This document shows positions 1 to 9,016 of a stretch of DNA of 64,000 bases, piece after piece (position 1 is the stretch's first letter; each line of letters begins with the position of its first letter). A program made the translations under genes and the position numbers. The DNA is from Psychroserpens sp. Hel_I_66 (GTDB lineage Bacteria; Bacteroidota; Bacteroidia; Flavobacteriales; Flavobacteriaceae), in contig NZ_JUGU01000001.1 in assembly GCF_000799465.1 (NCBI RefSeq), positions 2,872,501 through 2,936,500 on the forward strand, written 5' to 3'. The notes below the pieces were generated by a model. That model did not search any database, had not been told where the DNA came from, and saw nothing but the letters and a program-made list of their open reading frames with translations.

Positions 1-281
1 TTGGATTTTGCCAAAGTGTTAAAGAAGAAAACGGAAGTTGGTCATATACTTTTGATTATGATGATACCTTCGGAAATGTAACTATTGAAAAAGGGTCTAT
101 AACTGTTAATGGCGTAAGTTTAACGGTGGTAAATTCAGAAAAAAACAAATTTAGTGTAGCAATTATTCCCTATACGTATGAGCACACAAATTTTAAGAGC
201 CTTCAAAAAGGATCTAAAATAAATCTAGAATTTGATGTTTTAGGAAAATATATACAAAAGCTATATCAAAATAGACTATAA
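1..281 (+). CDS. ribE: Riboflavin synthase, alpha subunit (C-terminal part; gene cut by window edge)
   Basis: The frame is open from the window edge (first full codon at base 3) to the TAA at 279-281, giving about 92 residues. The stretch IEKGSITVNGVSLTVV, followed by an IPYTYEHTNF-like segment and ending LGKYIQKLY, is the second lumazine-binding repeat of riboflavin synthase. The enzyme dismutates two 6,7-dimethyl-8-ribityllumazine molecules to riboflavin in the cytosol. The N-terminal repeat and the start lie outside the window. Family assignment rests on the well-conserved GS-ITVNG-VSLTV signature. Confidence 0.9.
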   Translation, partial: GFCQSVKEENGSWSYTFDYDDTFGNVTIEKGSITVNGVSLTVVNSEKNKFSVAIIPYTYEHTNFKSLQKGSKINLEFDVLGKYIQKLYQNRL

Positions 282-289
282 GTTTAAAA

Positions 290-490
290 TTAGTCTTTAG
301 AATTTTGAATGGTTTTCTTTATTCCGAAGTAAGCACCAACAACCAAGGCAAAAGTAGTAAACCCATCAATAGGTAAACCTGGAGGAGGAGGAGGCATTGG
401 AGGTGGCGGAGTACCATCTTGAGCCAAACACACAAAACTTATTAATACAAATAAGGTTGAGGTTAGGAATTTCTTGTTTTGTATTCTCAT
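290..490 (-). CDS. Small proline-rich exported protein with PID-CTERM-like tail
   Basis: A 66-residue protein if started at the ATG at 490. An upstream ATG at 580 would add a hydrophobic leader that looks like translated intergenic DNA. The N-terminus is a signal peptide (KK, then a hydrophobic run ending CLAQ). It is followed by a PPPPMPPPPPGLPID proline tract, one hydrophobic segment and a basic end (FGIKKTIQNSK). The proline tract, LPID and terminal membrane helix match the layout of PID-CTERM-type small proteins common in Bacteroidota, whose function is unknown. It runs convergent to ribE with only 8 bases between the stop codons. Confidence 0.65.
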   Translation of the reverse strand: MRIQNKKFLTSTLFVLISFVCLAQDGTPPPPMPPPPPGLPIDGFTTFALVVGAYFGIKKTIQNSKD

Positions 491-749
491 TGTGGCGTAA
501 ATGTATAAAAAAAAAGGTCTCAACAAAATATAATAACGAAAAAACATCCATAAAAGGCAAAAATATTCGACAAAATGCACGTATTTGCCCGATTTGCGTC
601 AAATTTTTATTAAAATCAAATATATACTTTTTTAAGAAATATTGCGTAAAAACAATATAATTTCAATATTAAATCCTTGTTACGATGTTCATTAGGTTTG
701 TTACACATACGATATAAATGTGATTAGGGTTTTATATATAAATATAAAA

Positions 750-1499
750 TTAACGATGCATTTGGTCGAGAATATCGATAACTTTTGCTTTTTTCCTAAC
801 AGAAACAGGAACATTCTCTCCATTTTTGAGCATTAGGTAACCACCATCTGTTTTTATAAACGCACTAATACATTGTATATTTATAAGATGACTTTGGTGG
901 ATTCTCAAAAAACCATAAGGTTTAAGCATATCTGCAAAATATTTTAAGGTCTTGGTCACAAATACTTTTTTTCCATCATTTAAATGAAACATAGTGTTGT
1001 TACTATCAGACTCACAACGAATAATATCATCCAAATTCACTATAATTATTTTATCAAGCGTATGCAGTGAAATCTTATCTGGTTTTTTCTCTGGAGCAGC
1101 TAATGTTTCCTTTAAAATATTTAATCTTTCTTGGTTGGGTTGTAGTTGTTCTTTTGCTCTTTCAATTGCATCTTTTAGCTCTTCTTTTGCATATGGTTTT
1201 AGCACATAGTCAATCGCAGCAAACTTAAAAGCTTTTATAGCATACTCGTCACTTGCGGTTACAAAAATGATTTTCGACTTTAAATCAGGAAAAATCTCCA
1301 AGACATCAAATCCAGTGCCATCTCCCAACATGATGTCTAGAAATAGAATATCTGGCTGCACCTTCCGAAGTACTTTTGCTGCCTCTACCACACTTTGAGC
1401 TGTATTTATAATTTTTATGTCAGGATGATGGGATTCAATGTCGCTTCTTAAAAGCTCCATTGCATCTTTCATATCTTCTACTATAATTGCTGTCAACAT
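750..1499 (-). CDS. LytTR-family response regulator
   Basis: 249 residues. The N-terminal receiver (about 1-120) shows the acidic pair near residues 9-10 (VED), the phospho-acceptor Asp in ILFLDIMLGDG, the conserved Thr/Ser in FVTASDE and the Lys in VLKPYAKEEL. The C-terminal part (about 145-245) is a LytTR DNA-binding domain, with IIRCESDSNNTMF and FLRIHQSHLINI as its hallmark strands. It begins 2 bases after the stop of the sensor kinase gene at 1502-4558, so the two are co-transcribed and form a cognate pair. Phosphorylation by that kinase probably controls promoter binding. The target genes are not evident here. Confidence 0.9.
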   Translation of the reverse strand: MLTAIIVEDMKDAMELLRSDIESHHPDIKIINTAQSVVEAAKVLRKVQPDILFLDIMLGDGTGFDVLEIFPDLKSKIIFVTASDEYAIKAFKFAAIDYVLKPYAKEELKDAIERAKEQLQPNQERLNILKETLAAPEKKPDKISLHTLDKIIIVNLDDIIRCESDSNNTMFHLNDGKKVFVTKTLKYFADMLKPYGFLRIHQSHLINIQCISAFIKTDGGYLMLKNGENVPVSVRKKAKVIDILDQMHR

Positions 1500-1501
1500 A
1501 A

Positions 1502-4500
1502 CTAATAATCTGTTTCTAATGGGATTTTAAATACAATGGTCGTGCCACCAATATTGCCATCTTTTAATTCTATTTCCTTTATTTCTAAGGCGTTTTTACC
1601 AGATATAGATTCCAAGCGTTCTTTTGTAACGGTTAATGCCATAGATTGATGATCTGTTTTGGGTTTTTGTTGTTGAGAGCTAAAGATACCAACACCATTA
1701 TCACTAATAGTGACCTTTAGAATATCTTTAGTATTTTCAAACAATATATATAACTCTCCATTTCTTGGTCCTTTCAATATACCATGCCTAATAGCATTTT
1801 CAACAAAAGGCTGTATGAGCATTGGTGGGATTAATATTTCTTCGGGATCCAGATCTAATTTTAAATCAATATTATATTCAAATGGTTTTTCTGCCATTAA
1901 TTTTTCTACTTCTATATAATGACGTAACGTTTTTATTTCTTGATCTAAATTTATGGCATCCTTTCTAGAATTAACCAACGTTTCTCGAAGTAAAGTTGCA
2001 AAACTATTTACCGTTTCATTCATTTTCTCTGGTTTTGTTGGAGCCATCGCTTTTATACCATTGAGTACATTAAAAATAAAATGCGGATTCATTTGCAAAC
2101 GCAACGCCTTTTGTTCTAGGGTCAATAAATGGTTTTCTAGTTCTAGCCTCTTTTTCTCTTCGGAATTATTTCGTTTTAACCGTTTGATGTATTGATAAAC
2201 TAAAAGAGCAAGCACTAAAACAGCCACAGCAATCAGTAACCCTTGAAACCATATTTTTTTGTGTAAAGGACTTTCTATAAAAAAAGAAAACCGAAGTGGT
2301 TCACTCTCTATCCATCTATGGTTTCTAGACTGTACAAAAAAATCATGACCGCCAAAATTAAGTTCTGGCAAATCCTGAGTATTTGCTTTAGACCAAGGGC
2401 TCCAGTTATTACTGTTTAATTTATAGCGATATTCTACACCATTGGGATGGTCTATGTCTACAGTTTTAAAGGTAAAACTCATTTGCCTTTGGTCTGGATT
2501 TAACTTTAAAATCTTATTAGAGTTTGTCCAAATTGAGAAATCTAAAGAATCTATACTTTTAAATTCTACCTTTACATCTTCTAGAAAAAGAGTGGGTTTT
2601 TCGGTTTCTTGATTTGTTTCTGTTGGTTGATATTCTGTCAAACCATAGAGTGCTCCAAACCATAAATGCCCGTTTTTATCTTTATCTACTGCATTTAAAC
2701 AGGTTTCAATTCCCAAAAATCCGTCATTTCTTCCGAAGAAAAAAGCATCTTTAATCACATTTTCTTTATCAAGTTCTAGCTTATCAACGCCACGTTCTGT
2801 ACCTACCCAAAGGTAATCTTGGTCATCAAAAATGAGCTGGTATATATTTTGAGAAGCACTGTTTTTTGCTCCTTTAAGTTTTTTAAACGAGCCGAAATTC
2901 TCGTCATTTGACCACCAAATCCCTTTACCTGCGGTGCCTAAATACAATGTGTTATTTTTAAAAATTATAGAATTGATGGCGACATTTTGATTTAATATGT
3001 TACCTAAATGCGTGATTTTACCATTTTTTAAATAGCCTAAATGTCCGTTTTGTGTCGCGTACCAAAAGCGGTTTTTGTTATCTCTAACCATCTGTTTAAT
3101 GTACAAATCCTCAATACCTTGTGCAGTGCTGTAGGTATTATAAACCCTCAAACTATCGTTGGAAGGATTATATGCAAATTCTACAATTCCGCTAGAATAG
3201 GTAGCAGCCCAAATGGTATCGTTCTGCGCATGTACACTCCTGATCCAATCAAACGGAAAACCAGTTTCGGTACTTAAAACTTTAGTTTTTTCAACCTCTA
3301 AAGGTATTTTTGTGATCGTATTTTTTAAGGTATCTACTGCAACGGAGTCTACGATCGTTTTTCCCTTGAACAATAATCCTCTCCCATCTGATCCTGCCCA
3401 AATATTCCCATCATTATCTGAGGTTATGGTTTTTATTTTTACCTCGGAAAATGCTTCTGGAATTTCAATATCATTAACGCCAAAATCATCAATTCTAATT
3501 AAGCCAGCTTCAGAATTTGAAATCCATACTTTGCTGTTGACCGCATGCACTGCGTAAATACGATTTCCGTTAAGGCCAGTTTCAGTATTAAAATGTTTGA
3601 AACTGTTTTGAAAATATTTGTACAATCCACCTCCAGATGTGGCAATCCAAATATTACCTTGTTTGTCTTCAAAAATTTGTTTTACACCAGGTACCGAAAG
3701 ACCATTTGAGGTATTGAGGGCAATAGATTCAAAAAGTGTTTTTGTGTCAATAACAGAAATCCCATCGTGTTGTGTAGCTATCCAGATTTGATCTTTTATT
3801 AGGGTTGAATTATTGATTCTTAGTGGTTCTCTAATTAAAATTTGATTGTCAAAATCTTTTGACTCAAATATAATAGTGCCATCGTTAAACGTTGACGCTA
3901 CTATTTTTTCCTCAAAACCAACAATAGATTTAAAGTCTCCATTTTCTAGTTTCTCGGTATTTTTGGGTGGGTTTAAAAGTGATTTAATTTTCCAAAGTCC
4001 GTTTTGTGAGGCTAACCAAAAATGATCTTCAAAAAATAAAAGGTCATTGATTTGATTATTGTCCAATTCAATATGAACATTGATTTTAGTAACATTTAAA
4101 TCTTCATTAACCAAGTAAACACCCTTATTTGTAAGTATATAAATTTGATTTTCATAACGATAAATTCTATTGATTTCTGGAGTTTGGGTATTTATAAAAG
4201 TGTTTTTAATTTTTACTGAAAGACCAAGTTTTGTACCTATAAACAAGGTGTCGTTTTGTGTTGAAATAGCATTTACATAATTAGAAACCAATCCACTATT
4301 TTCATTGAATACTTTGAAGTTTTCTCCATCAAATCTTGCCAAACCACCACCTTGAGTACCAATCCATACATACCCTTTTTTATCTTGGTCTATCGCATAA
4401 ACCTGAGATTGTGGCAAACCGTCTTCAAGGGTCAAGGCTTGCAGTTGCTTGTTTTGGGCATTGATTGCGGGTTGATTTCCGAAGAAAATACCGAAGAAAA

Positions 4501-4558
4501 AAAGCAGCAGTTTATATGTTGATTTGGATTTCAAATTAGATTTTGTTTGCCATTGCAA
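1502..4558 (-). CDS. Two-component sensor kinase with Reg_prop beta-propeller periplasmic sensor (LytS/His_kinase type)
   Basis: 1018 residues. A signal peptide (ending near PAINAQ) leads into about 14 short Reg_prop blades, recognisable as repeated G-x-IWIAT or N-x-LWVGT strings that form the periplasmic propellers. Next come a Y_Y_Y-type domain (about 680-760), a transmembrane helix near 770-790 and a coiled coil. The last part is the PF06580 kinase, with LQMNPHFIFNVLN carrying the phospho-acceptor His, then the ATP-binding PPMLIQPFVENAIRHG and ISDNGVGI. The frame starts at a TTG (4558); no in-frame ATG precedes the signal peptide, so TTG is the likely start. Partner of the LytTR regulator just downstream. 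Confidence 0.9.
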   Translation of the reverse strand: MQWQTKSNLKSKSTYKLLLFFFGIFFGNQPAINAQNKQLQALTLEDGLPQSQVYAIDQDKKGYVWIGTQGGGLARFDGENFKVFNENSGLVSNYVNAISTQNDTLFIGTKLGLSVKIKNTFINTQTPEINRIYRYENQIYILTNKGVYLVNEDLNVTKINVHIELDNNQINDLLFFEDHFWLASQNGLWKIKSLLNPPKNTEKLENGDFKSIVGFEEKIVASTFNDGTIIFESKDFDNQILIREPLRINNSTLIKDQIWIATQHDGISVIDTKTLFESIALNTSNGLSVPGVKQIFEDKQGNIWIATSGGGLYKYFQNSFKHFNTETGLNGNRIYAVHAVNSKVWISNSEAGLIRIDDFGVNDIEIPEAFSEVKIKTITSDNDGNIWAGSDGRGLLFKGKTIVDSVAVDTLKNTITKIPLEVEKTKVLSTETGFPFDWIRSVHAQNDTIWAATYSSGIVEFAYNPSNDSLRVYNTYSTAQGIEDLYIKQMVRDNKNRFWYATQNGHLGYLKNGKITHLGNILNQNVAINSIIFKNNTLYLGTAGKGIWWSNDENFGSFKKLKGAKNSASQNIYQLIFDDQDYLWVGTERGVDKLELDKENVIKDAFFFGRNDGFLGIETCLNAVDKDKNGHLWFGALYGLTEYQPTETNQETEKPTLFLEDVKVEFKSIDSLDFSIWTNSNKILKLNPDQRQMSFTFKTVDIDHPNGVEYRYKLNSNNWSPWSKANTQDLPELNFGGHDFFVQSRNHRWIESEPLRFSFFIESPLHKKIWFQGLLIAVAVLVLALLVYQYIKRLKRNNSEEKKRLELENHLLTLEQKALRLQMNPHFIFNVLNGIKAMAPTKPEKMNETVNSFATLLRETLVNSRKDAINLDQEIKTLRHYIEVEKLMAEKPFEYNIDLKLDLDPEEILIPPMLIQPFVENAIRHGILKGPRNGELYILFENTKDILKVTISDNGVGIFSSQQQKPKTDHQSMALTVTKERLESISGKNALEIKEIELKDGNIGGTTIVFKIPLETDY

Positions 4559-4621
4559 CTTACAATTTTGAACGCATTTATTGATACTTGTAGTATTGCT
4601 AATTTTATTAATACTGAAAAA

Positions 4622-4651
4622 AGCGCTGCACCACGACTTGGATACAGCGCT
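4622..4651 (-). terminator. Rho-independent terminator after the SH3-like gene
   Basis: AGCGCTG (4622-4628) pairs perfectly with CAGCGCT (4645-4651). Read on the minus strand the stem is followed by TTTTTT. It lies 29 bases past the stop of the minus-strand gene at 4680-5423 and before the kinase gene, separating the two transcription units. Confidence 0.8.
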
Positions 4652-4679
4652 AAAAACATCACTAACAACAATTAACTAA

Positions 4680-5423
4680 CTATTTGTTTTCAAATTCGCA
4701 GGATACTGCATAATTATATTGTTCCATTTGTACCTTTTCTAAGGCTACCAAAGTTGAGGTTTGCATTAATTTATCGTTCTTAAATACAATGTATGAGTTA
4801 CTGGTAGTGACATCACAGCTCTCACTATCTGGATTAAAGAGTGTGATGACGTCTGTACCATAGGTATTGTCTTTTTTATTAACGATGCTCACCAAATTGT
4901 GGTTTAAAGCTTCAGACTTTACAAAGATTCTATCTATTTCCACTCCATTCTTTACAGCTCTAAGTTGAAAGCGCTTGTAGCCCTTGTAATCAACTCCTGC
5001 TTCGCCAAACAGGAATTTAATTTCGGGATTTATTTGACTGACCATTGTTTTTTGAGAGATGAGTCCGCCCCAAATCCATCCAATTTGTGGTCCCATTTTA
5101 ATTTTATAAAATCTACTGGTTACGCCATTTATGGTTTGTGGAATTTCGCTTTTTGCCAATAACCTTACTCGAGTTCCAATATTTATTGTGGTTAATTTTT
5201 CGCATTGTACAGAGGCACAGTCTCTCAACGCGACATCATCTGCAAGTAAATATTGTGTTGCTTTTGTAGCAGATGTTGTGTAGACATCAAATTCTACTTC
5301 TTTGTCTTGAGCGTAAATATGTGACGCCATAAAAAGCATTGCTAAAATCATTACAGCTTGAAACAATTTGGAAACTCTTGTTTGTGTTTTGTTTTCTGTT
5401 TTGGTGTTCTTTAAAGTTCTCAT
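4680..5423 (-). CDS. Exported SH3-like domain protein
   Basis: 247 residues. An N-terminal basic stretch and hydrophobic segment (VMILAMLFMASHIYAQ) form a signal peptide with cleavage after AYAQ-type residues. Residues 60-125 look like a bacterial SH3 domain: a VALRDCASVQCEKLTTI strand, the turn INIGTRVRLL and the closing GWIWGGLIS. Such domains usually bind cell-wall or protein ligands in the periplasm. The C-terminal half (FGEAGVDYKGYKRFQLRAVKNG onward) has no family I recognise. It is a single-gene unit with its own terminator. The role is inferred only from the fold. Confidence 0.6.
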   Translation of the reverse strand: MRTLKNTKTENKTQTRVSKLFQAVMILAMLFMASHIYAQDKEVEFDVYTTSATKATQYLLADDVALRDCASVQCEKLTTINIGTRVRLLAKSEIPQTINGVTSRFYKIKMGPQIGWIWGGLISQKTMVSQINPEIKFLFGEAGVDYKGYKRFQLRAVKNGVEIDRIFVKSEALNHNLVSIVNKKDNTYGTDVITLFNPDSESCDVTTSNSYIVFKNDKLMQTSTLVALEKVQMEQYNYAVSCEFENK

Positions 5424-5613
5424 AATATTTTGTTTTTGGGTTTATACTTATCACCTGTTTGGTGTTTCATACTCCAAAGATATATTGAGACTTAAGTAAA
5501 ATTTGGGTGCTTCTAGAATTCGTAAGCAAGGGTTTAGAATTCGTCTAAGATTTGTATTTTAAGGAATGAAAATAACGTTAATATCTATAAATTATGCTAA
5601 TACGGTTTCTGTT

Positions 5614-6468
5614 TTACGATTGATTTGAGATGTGCATCTTCTCATAAGCTAGTTTTATTTGAGCCTCACCATACGTTCTTTCTAATCGTCTTATAGTAAA
5701 GTGAGCTGTGGCCATTTTTTGAAAATGATTTACAAAAACATAATTTAGGCCTCCACCGCCAATGGCTCCAACGACAGGTAGAGCCTGAGCCAAAAATTTC
5801 TCGCTAATTAATAGACTTAATCTAGTTGCAATTTTAGAAACAAAATTACTTAACGCGCCAGAGCCTAGAGTTCCTGCTCCTTTTACTAAAGCATCCAATC
5901 CTAGTTTTACACCAGATGTAGATACATTGTTTAAAGCAGAGTTAATGGCAATACGCGTTGTGTAATAGCTCATTTCCAAATCATCATCATCCTTAGATTC
6001 TCCACCAAGAGCAAACACTTGCAGACATGCCATTTGACCTTCTAACGTATAAATATCTTCTCCTTCACTGCGAGCGATATCCATAATCGTTCGCATTAAA
6101 AATTTAGTGGTAAGGGTTAATTCTGAAGCAAAAATAGCAGTACCAAAACCTGTTGTAGCTCCAAAAAACCCACTAAGCGCTCCAGTACTCGTGACAATAG
6201 CTTTGTAAGTTGTTTTTGATGGTTTTTTAAAAGTTTTATTTTTTTGAATCGTCAATAAATTAGCTTTTATGACTTTTAAAAGTGCAGATTTTGTAATATT
6301 TTGTAATTTAAGTACAAATTTTTCTGGGACAAAATTGAGACCAGTATCAACCGTATCTCCAATTTTATTAACGTTACGCATGGTCCAGCTTATATTAAGC
6401 ATATTAGACTTTGCTTCTTTTAAAGCCTGTAAATCTTCTGGAGATATGGGATTTGTGGTTAACTTCAA
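5614..6468 (-). CDS. EcsC family protein (chromosomal copy)
   Basis: 284 residues. The central region carries small-residue-rich membrane-associating segments (TSTGALSGFFGATTGFGTA and LPVVGAIGGGGLNYVF), the RTIMDIARSEGEDIY block and the GGESKDDDD loop typical of EcsC-family proteins. Their biochemical role is unknown. The frame starts at a TTG (6468); the first in-frame ATG is at 6402, but the residues before it align with the island paralogue, so they are coding. It is the last chromosomal gene before the island. A close paralogue (about 60 percent identical by eye) sits inside the island at 20984-21709. Confidence 0.8.
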   Translation of the reverse strand: MKLTTNPISPEDLQALKEAKSNMLNISWTMRNVNKIGDTVDTGLNFVPEKFVLKLQNITKSALLKVIKANLLTIQKNKTFKKPSKTTYKAIVTSTGALSGFFGATTGFGTAIFASELTLTTKFLMRTIMDIARSEGEDIYTLEGQMACLQVFALGGESKDDDDLEMSYYTTRIAINSALNNVSTSGVKLGLDALVKGAGTLGSGALSNFVSKIATRLSLLISEKFLAQALPVVGAIGGGGLNYVFVNHFQKMATAHFTIRRLERTYGEAQIKLAYEKMHISNQS

Positions 6469-6490
6469 GTTTATTATAAAATGACATGTA

Positions 6491-6522
6491 TTAATAGTAT
6501 TCGTCTATTAATAGTATTCGTC
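6491..6522. repeat. Tandem direct repeat, two copies with 17-bp period
   Basis: TTAATAGTATTCGTC occurs at 6491-6505 and again at 6508-6522, separated by TA. It lies 23 bases upstream of the EcsC start (minus strand), so it may be part of that gene's promoter or operator, or just a slippage duplication. Confidence 0.8.
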
Positions 6523-6611
6523 GTTCATCATGTAATATTGTTACAGAATGCTACTCTACTTAAATTATAATTTGAAAACGTCTGTACTAAGTTAGTTTTT
6601 TTAAATCAAAA

Positions 6612-6633
6612 AACCCTTCCAAAAAGAAGGGTT
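6612..6633 (-). terminator. Original terminator of the tRNA gene, now separated from it by the island
   Basis: AACCCTTC (6612-6619) pairs with GAAGGGTT (6626-6633) around a 6-nt loop. On the minus strand it is followed by TTTTTTGATTT. It lies 6 bases beyond the left attachment repeat, in the orientation of the tRNA at 34831-34904. Removing the island would place it directly after the tRNA 3' end. Confidence 0.85.
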
Positions 6634-6639
6634 CAATTA

Positions 6640-6654
6640 TGTGGTCCCACTTGG
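6640..6654. repeat. Island left attachment site (15-bp direct repeat of tRNA 3' end)
   Basis: TGTGGTCCCACTTGG is identical to 34829-34843, which spans the acceptor 3' strand and part of the T arm of the tRNA gene. The bases on either side differ between the two copies, so the identity block is exactly 15 bp. Integration by the adjacent tyrosine recombinase is the simplest explanation. Confidence 0.9.
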
Positions 6655-6750
6655 ACCTATTTTAGCTTTATTCTATGTTACTTCAATTTATAAGATATTA
6701 TATAAAACACCTTATTTTATAAGGTTTAACAAATGCTATGTAGAAAATAC

Positions 6751-6758
6751 TTATATTT
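6751..6758 (+). promoter_or_regulatory. Candidate -7 box of the integrase promoter
   Basis: TATATTTG matches the flavobacterial -7 consensus TAnnTTTG and lies about 64 bases before the integrase ATG. No TTG is found at the expected -33 distance, so this rests on one box only. Confidence 0.4.
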
Positions 6759-6782
6759 GAAATAACAACGATTCAACATAAT

Positions 6783-6799
6783 GTTGCCCCTATTGTTGT
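6783..6799 (+). repeat. Subterminal repeat, possible integrase arm-binding site (left)
   Basis: GTTGCCCCTATTGTTGT matches 34752-34768 at 15 of 17 positions in the same orientation. Both copies are just inside the island ends, 128 and 60 bases from the attachment repeats. Paired subterminal repeats of this kind are what arm sites of tyrosine recombinases look like. Here the site also lies between the putative promoter and start of the integrase gene. Confidence 0.5.
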
Positions 6800-6821
6800 A
6801 CCTTTTTAATAGAGAAAAAAA

Positions 6822-8117
6822 ATGAAAGATTCAATTCATTCAACATCAGGAACTGTCAAGTTTAGACTTAAAGACATCAAATCAAAGAAAGAAACACCTA
6901 TAGTGTTTGATTATAGTTTCGGCAGAGGAAACCGACTAAAATATTCAACAGGCTATAAAACATTCGTAAAAAACTGGGATTCTTCAAATCAACGAATACG
7001 AGCCATATCAACAATCAATAATCGAGAAGAAGTTAACAATAAACTAAAGGAGATAGAATTAAATTTTATTAAATCAGTTTCTAATTTAGATGAATTGGAT
7101 AGAACAAACAAGAAGGTGCTTAAATCTATTTATGATAATATACTTGGAAGGCATACTCAAAAAACGCAAGAAAAAATTACCTTCTTTCAATATGCTGAAA
7201 ACTTTACTGATTCATTTGAAAAAAATCTCATCACAACAAATGGCATAAAATTAAATCCTACGACCGTTAGGGCATACAAACAAGCTATAAAACATTTAAA
7301 AGAGTTTAACAAGACAAAGAATTATGGGTTAGACTTTGACAAATTTGATATGGATTTTTATTATGCTTTTATAAGTTACTTGGAAAACAAAAAATTTTCA
7401 ATAAACACCATAGGTAAGCATATAAAAAATTTAATAGCTCTTTTAAACAGAGCTACTGAAGATGGTGTCAACCATAACTTAAAATTTAAACATAGAGGTT
7501 TTAAAAGAATTTCTGAAAAGTCAACTTCAATTTATTTAACCGCAACCGAAATTGAAGCAATTTATGAACTTGATTTAAAATCGAGTCCAGAGTGGGAGAA
7601 AGCCAGAGATATTTTTTTAATTGGTTATTACACCGGCCAAAGAGTTTCTGATTATAATGGTATGAAAAAAAATCAGATTAAAAATTTTGATGGTAGTGAT
7701 GTTTTTGAGATTAATCAGAGAAAAACAAATAAAACCGTTTATATCCCAATTCATCCTAGAATCAAGGAAATCATGAAAACAAGATATAATAACGATCTAC
7801 CGCCAAAAATGTCTGAACAGGTAATTAATAAACTCCTAAAATTGATCGGTAGAAAAACGAAAATAAATGAACTTGTACTAACCAAAATCACTAAAGGAGG
7901 TTTAGTTGATGAAAAAATGATTCCTAAGTACAAATTGATTGGAACACATACTGCTCGTCGCAGTTTTTGTACTAACGCTTACTTGTCAAAAATGCCAGTT
8001 ATTGACATCATGGCATTGAGCGGACACACCACAGAACGAGAATTTTATAATTATATAAAAGTCACTCCACAAGAAAGAGCTGTAAAAATCGCTGATTCAG
8101 CATTTTTTAATAATTAA
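6822..8117 (+). CDS. Tyrosine recombinase / integrase
   Basis: 431 residues. An N-terminal arm-binding region (about 1-110) is followed by a SAM-like core-binding domain (about 120-225) and the catalytic domain (about 235-425). Catalytic residues visible are Arg274 (TGQRVSD), Lys301, His376 and Arg379 (GTHTARRSF), His402 (LSGHTTE) and a nucleophile at Tyr409 or Tyr411 (FYNYIK). It is the usual Bacteroidota mobile-element type. It lies 168 bases inside the left attachment repeat and presumably recombines the 15-bp tRNA-derived core. The arm-like repeat in its leader suggests autoregulation (inference). Confidence 0.95.
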   Translation: MKDSIHSTSGTVKFRLKDIKSKKETPIVFDYSFGRGNRLKYSTGYKTFVKNWDSSNQRIRAISTINNREEVNNKLKEIELNFIKSVSNLDELDRTNKKVLKSIYDNILGRHTQKTQEKITFFQYAENFTDSFEKNLITTNGIKLNPTTVRAYKQAIKHLKEFNKTKNYGLDFDKFDMDFYYAFISYLENKKFSINTIGKHIKNLIALLNRATEDGVNHNLKFKHRGFKRISEKSTSIYLTATEIEAIYELDLKSSPEWEKARDIFLIGYYTGQRVSDYNGMKKNQIKNFDGSDVFEINQRKTNKTVYIPIHPRIKEIMKTRYNNDLPPKMSEQVINKLLKLIGRKTKINELVLTKITKGGLVDEKMIPKYKLIGTHTARRSFCTNAYLSKMPVIDIMALSGHTTEREFYNYIKVTPQERAVKIADSAFFNN

Positions 8118-8137
8118 CTAGTAGAAACTAAAGATAT

Positions 8138-8920
8138 ATGAATTATAAAGAAGCATTCGCCATCGATGAAAAAAGCTATTCGCTACGAAAAAAGAACAAC
8201 GAAGTAACTCCTGAGTGCAGCCTCAAGAATTATGACTATTATGAGCCTAAACTAGAAGAAGATTTCTATTTAAGATACTTCATCAAAGAAATACTTTTTA
8301 ATGTTCCCATTAATAACCTAAATGATTTTATTGTTTTTCAGTACAACAATTGCAAATCGCCTGATGATTTTTTAGGTGTTTTAGAAAATGAAGTTATCCC
8401 AATATTATATGATATTATTGAAAATGCACGATTATCAATGACAGGAGGTCAATATTACAATCAAATGGCTTTGGAGGATGGTTTTATTGAAACAGAAGGA
8501 GTCATCAAACATTACGAGTATGAACTTTTTCATTTTTACCATTTAGTTGCATTCCACAGAAATAAAAACCAAATCTCACGAAGAATAGTTATTGTAAAAA
8601 ACTTTTTTGAAGAAATAACTGCTATTGAAGAAAACAAAATTATTGCGCCCTTAAAATGGATCGCAGGCCCAGCTCAACTTGGATATATAATTTCAGCTCT
8701 AGTGCAAAAGGGTTATGTTGATCCTCCACTTAAATCAAATGGCACAGTAAACTTCACTCAACTTGCCAAAGATGTTCTTACTACTTTCCACATGAAAGAC
8801 CATAATTCTGTTGACTCTTTAAGAGGATATCTTAACCCTAATACCTATAAACATATTGAAATCCAAAAACATTTTAACAATCATGGATTTACGCTGCCTA
8901 AAAGAAGTGATGAGCTATGA
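8138..8920 (+). CDS. RteC-like element protein
   Basis: 260 residues. The C-terminal third (KWIAGPAQLGYIISALVQKG, then FTQLAKDVLTTF and SLRGYLNP) has the pattern of the RteC C-terminal domain of Bacteroides mobile elements: a W-x-G start, a leucine-rich helix and a closing F-x6-S-LR helix. RteC regulates excision of conjugative transposons such as CTnDOT. The N-terminal 150 residues are mostly helical and not informative. The gene follows the integrase by 20 bases, in the same operon. RteC-like regulation of this island is inferred from weak similarity. Confidence 0.55.
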   Translation: MNYKEAFAIDEKSYSLRKKNNEVTPECSLKNYDYYEPKLEEDFYLRYFIKEILFNVPINNLNDFIVFQYNNCKSPDDFLGVLENEVIPILYDIIENARLSMTGGQYYNQMALEDGFIETEGVIKHYEYELFHFYHLVAFHRNKNQISRRIVIVKNFFEEITAIEENKIIAPLKWIAGPAQLGYIISALVQKGYVDPPLKSNGTVNFTQLAKDVLTTFHMKDHNSVDSLRGYLNPNTYKHIEIQKHFNNHGFTLPKRSDEL

Positions 8921-8936
8921 GTTTCGAAACTCATAG
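8915..8936. promoter_or_regulatory. 22-bp perfect palindrome after the RteC-like gene
   Basis: CTATGAGTTT followed by CGAAACTCATAG is its own reverse complement over 8915-8936 and overlaps the stop codon of the preceding gene. No T tract follows on either strand, so a terminator is less likely than a protein-binding operator or a processing hairpin. It lies 81 bases upstream of the excisionase-like gene. Confidence 0.5.
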
Positions 8937-9016
8937 ATACCCTAAGGGCTTGAATTTAATCATTTAAAAAAATCCTATAAACTAAATTTGGAACAATCAA
9001 TTTCAAATAAGTTAAC

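Noticed and set aside
1710..3557. Several open frames antisense to the sensor kinase
   Set aside because: All lie opposite a well-conserved kinase and propeller gene and show no domain signature; antisense shadows.
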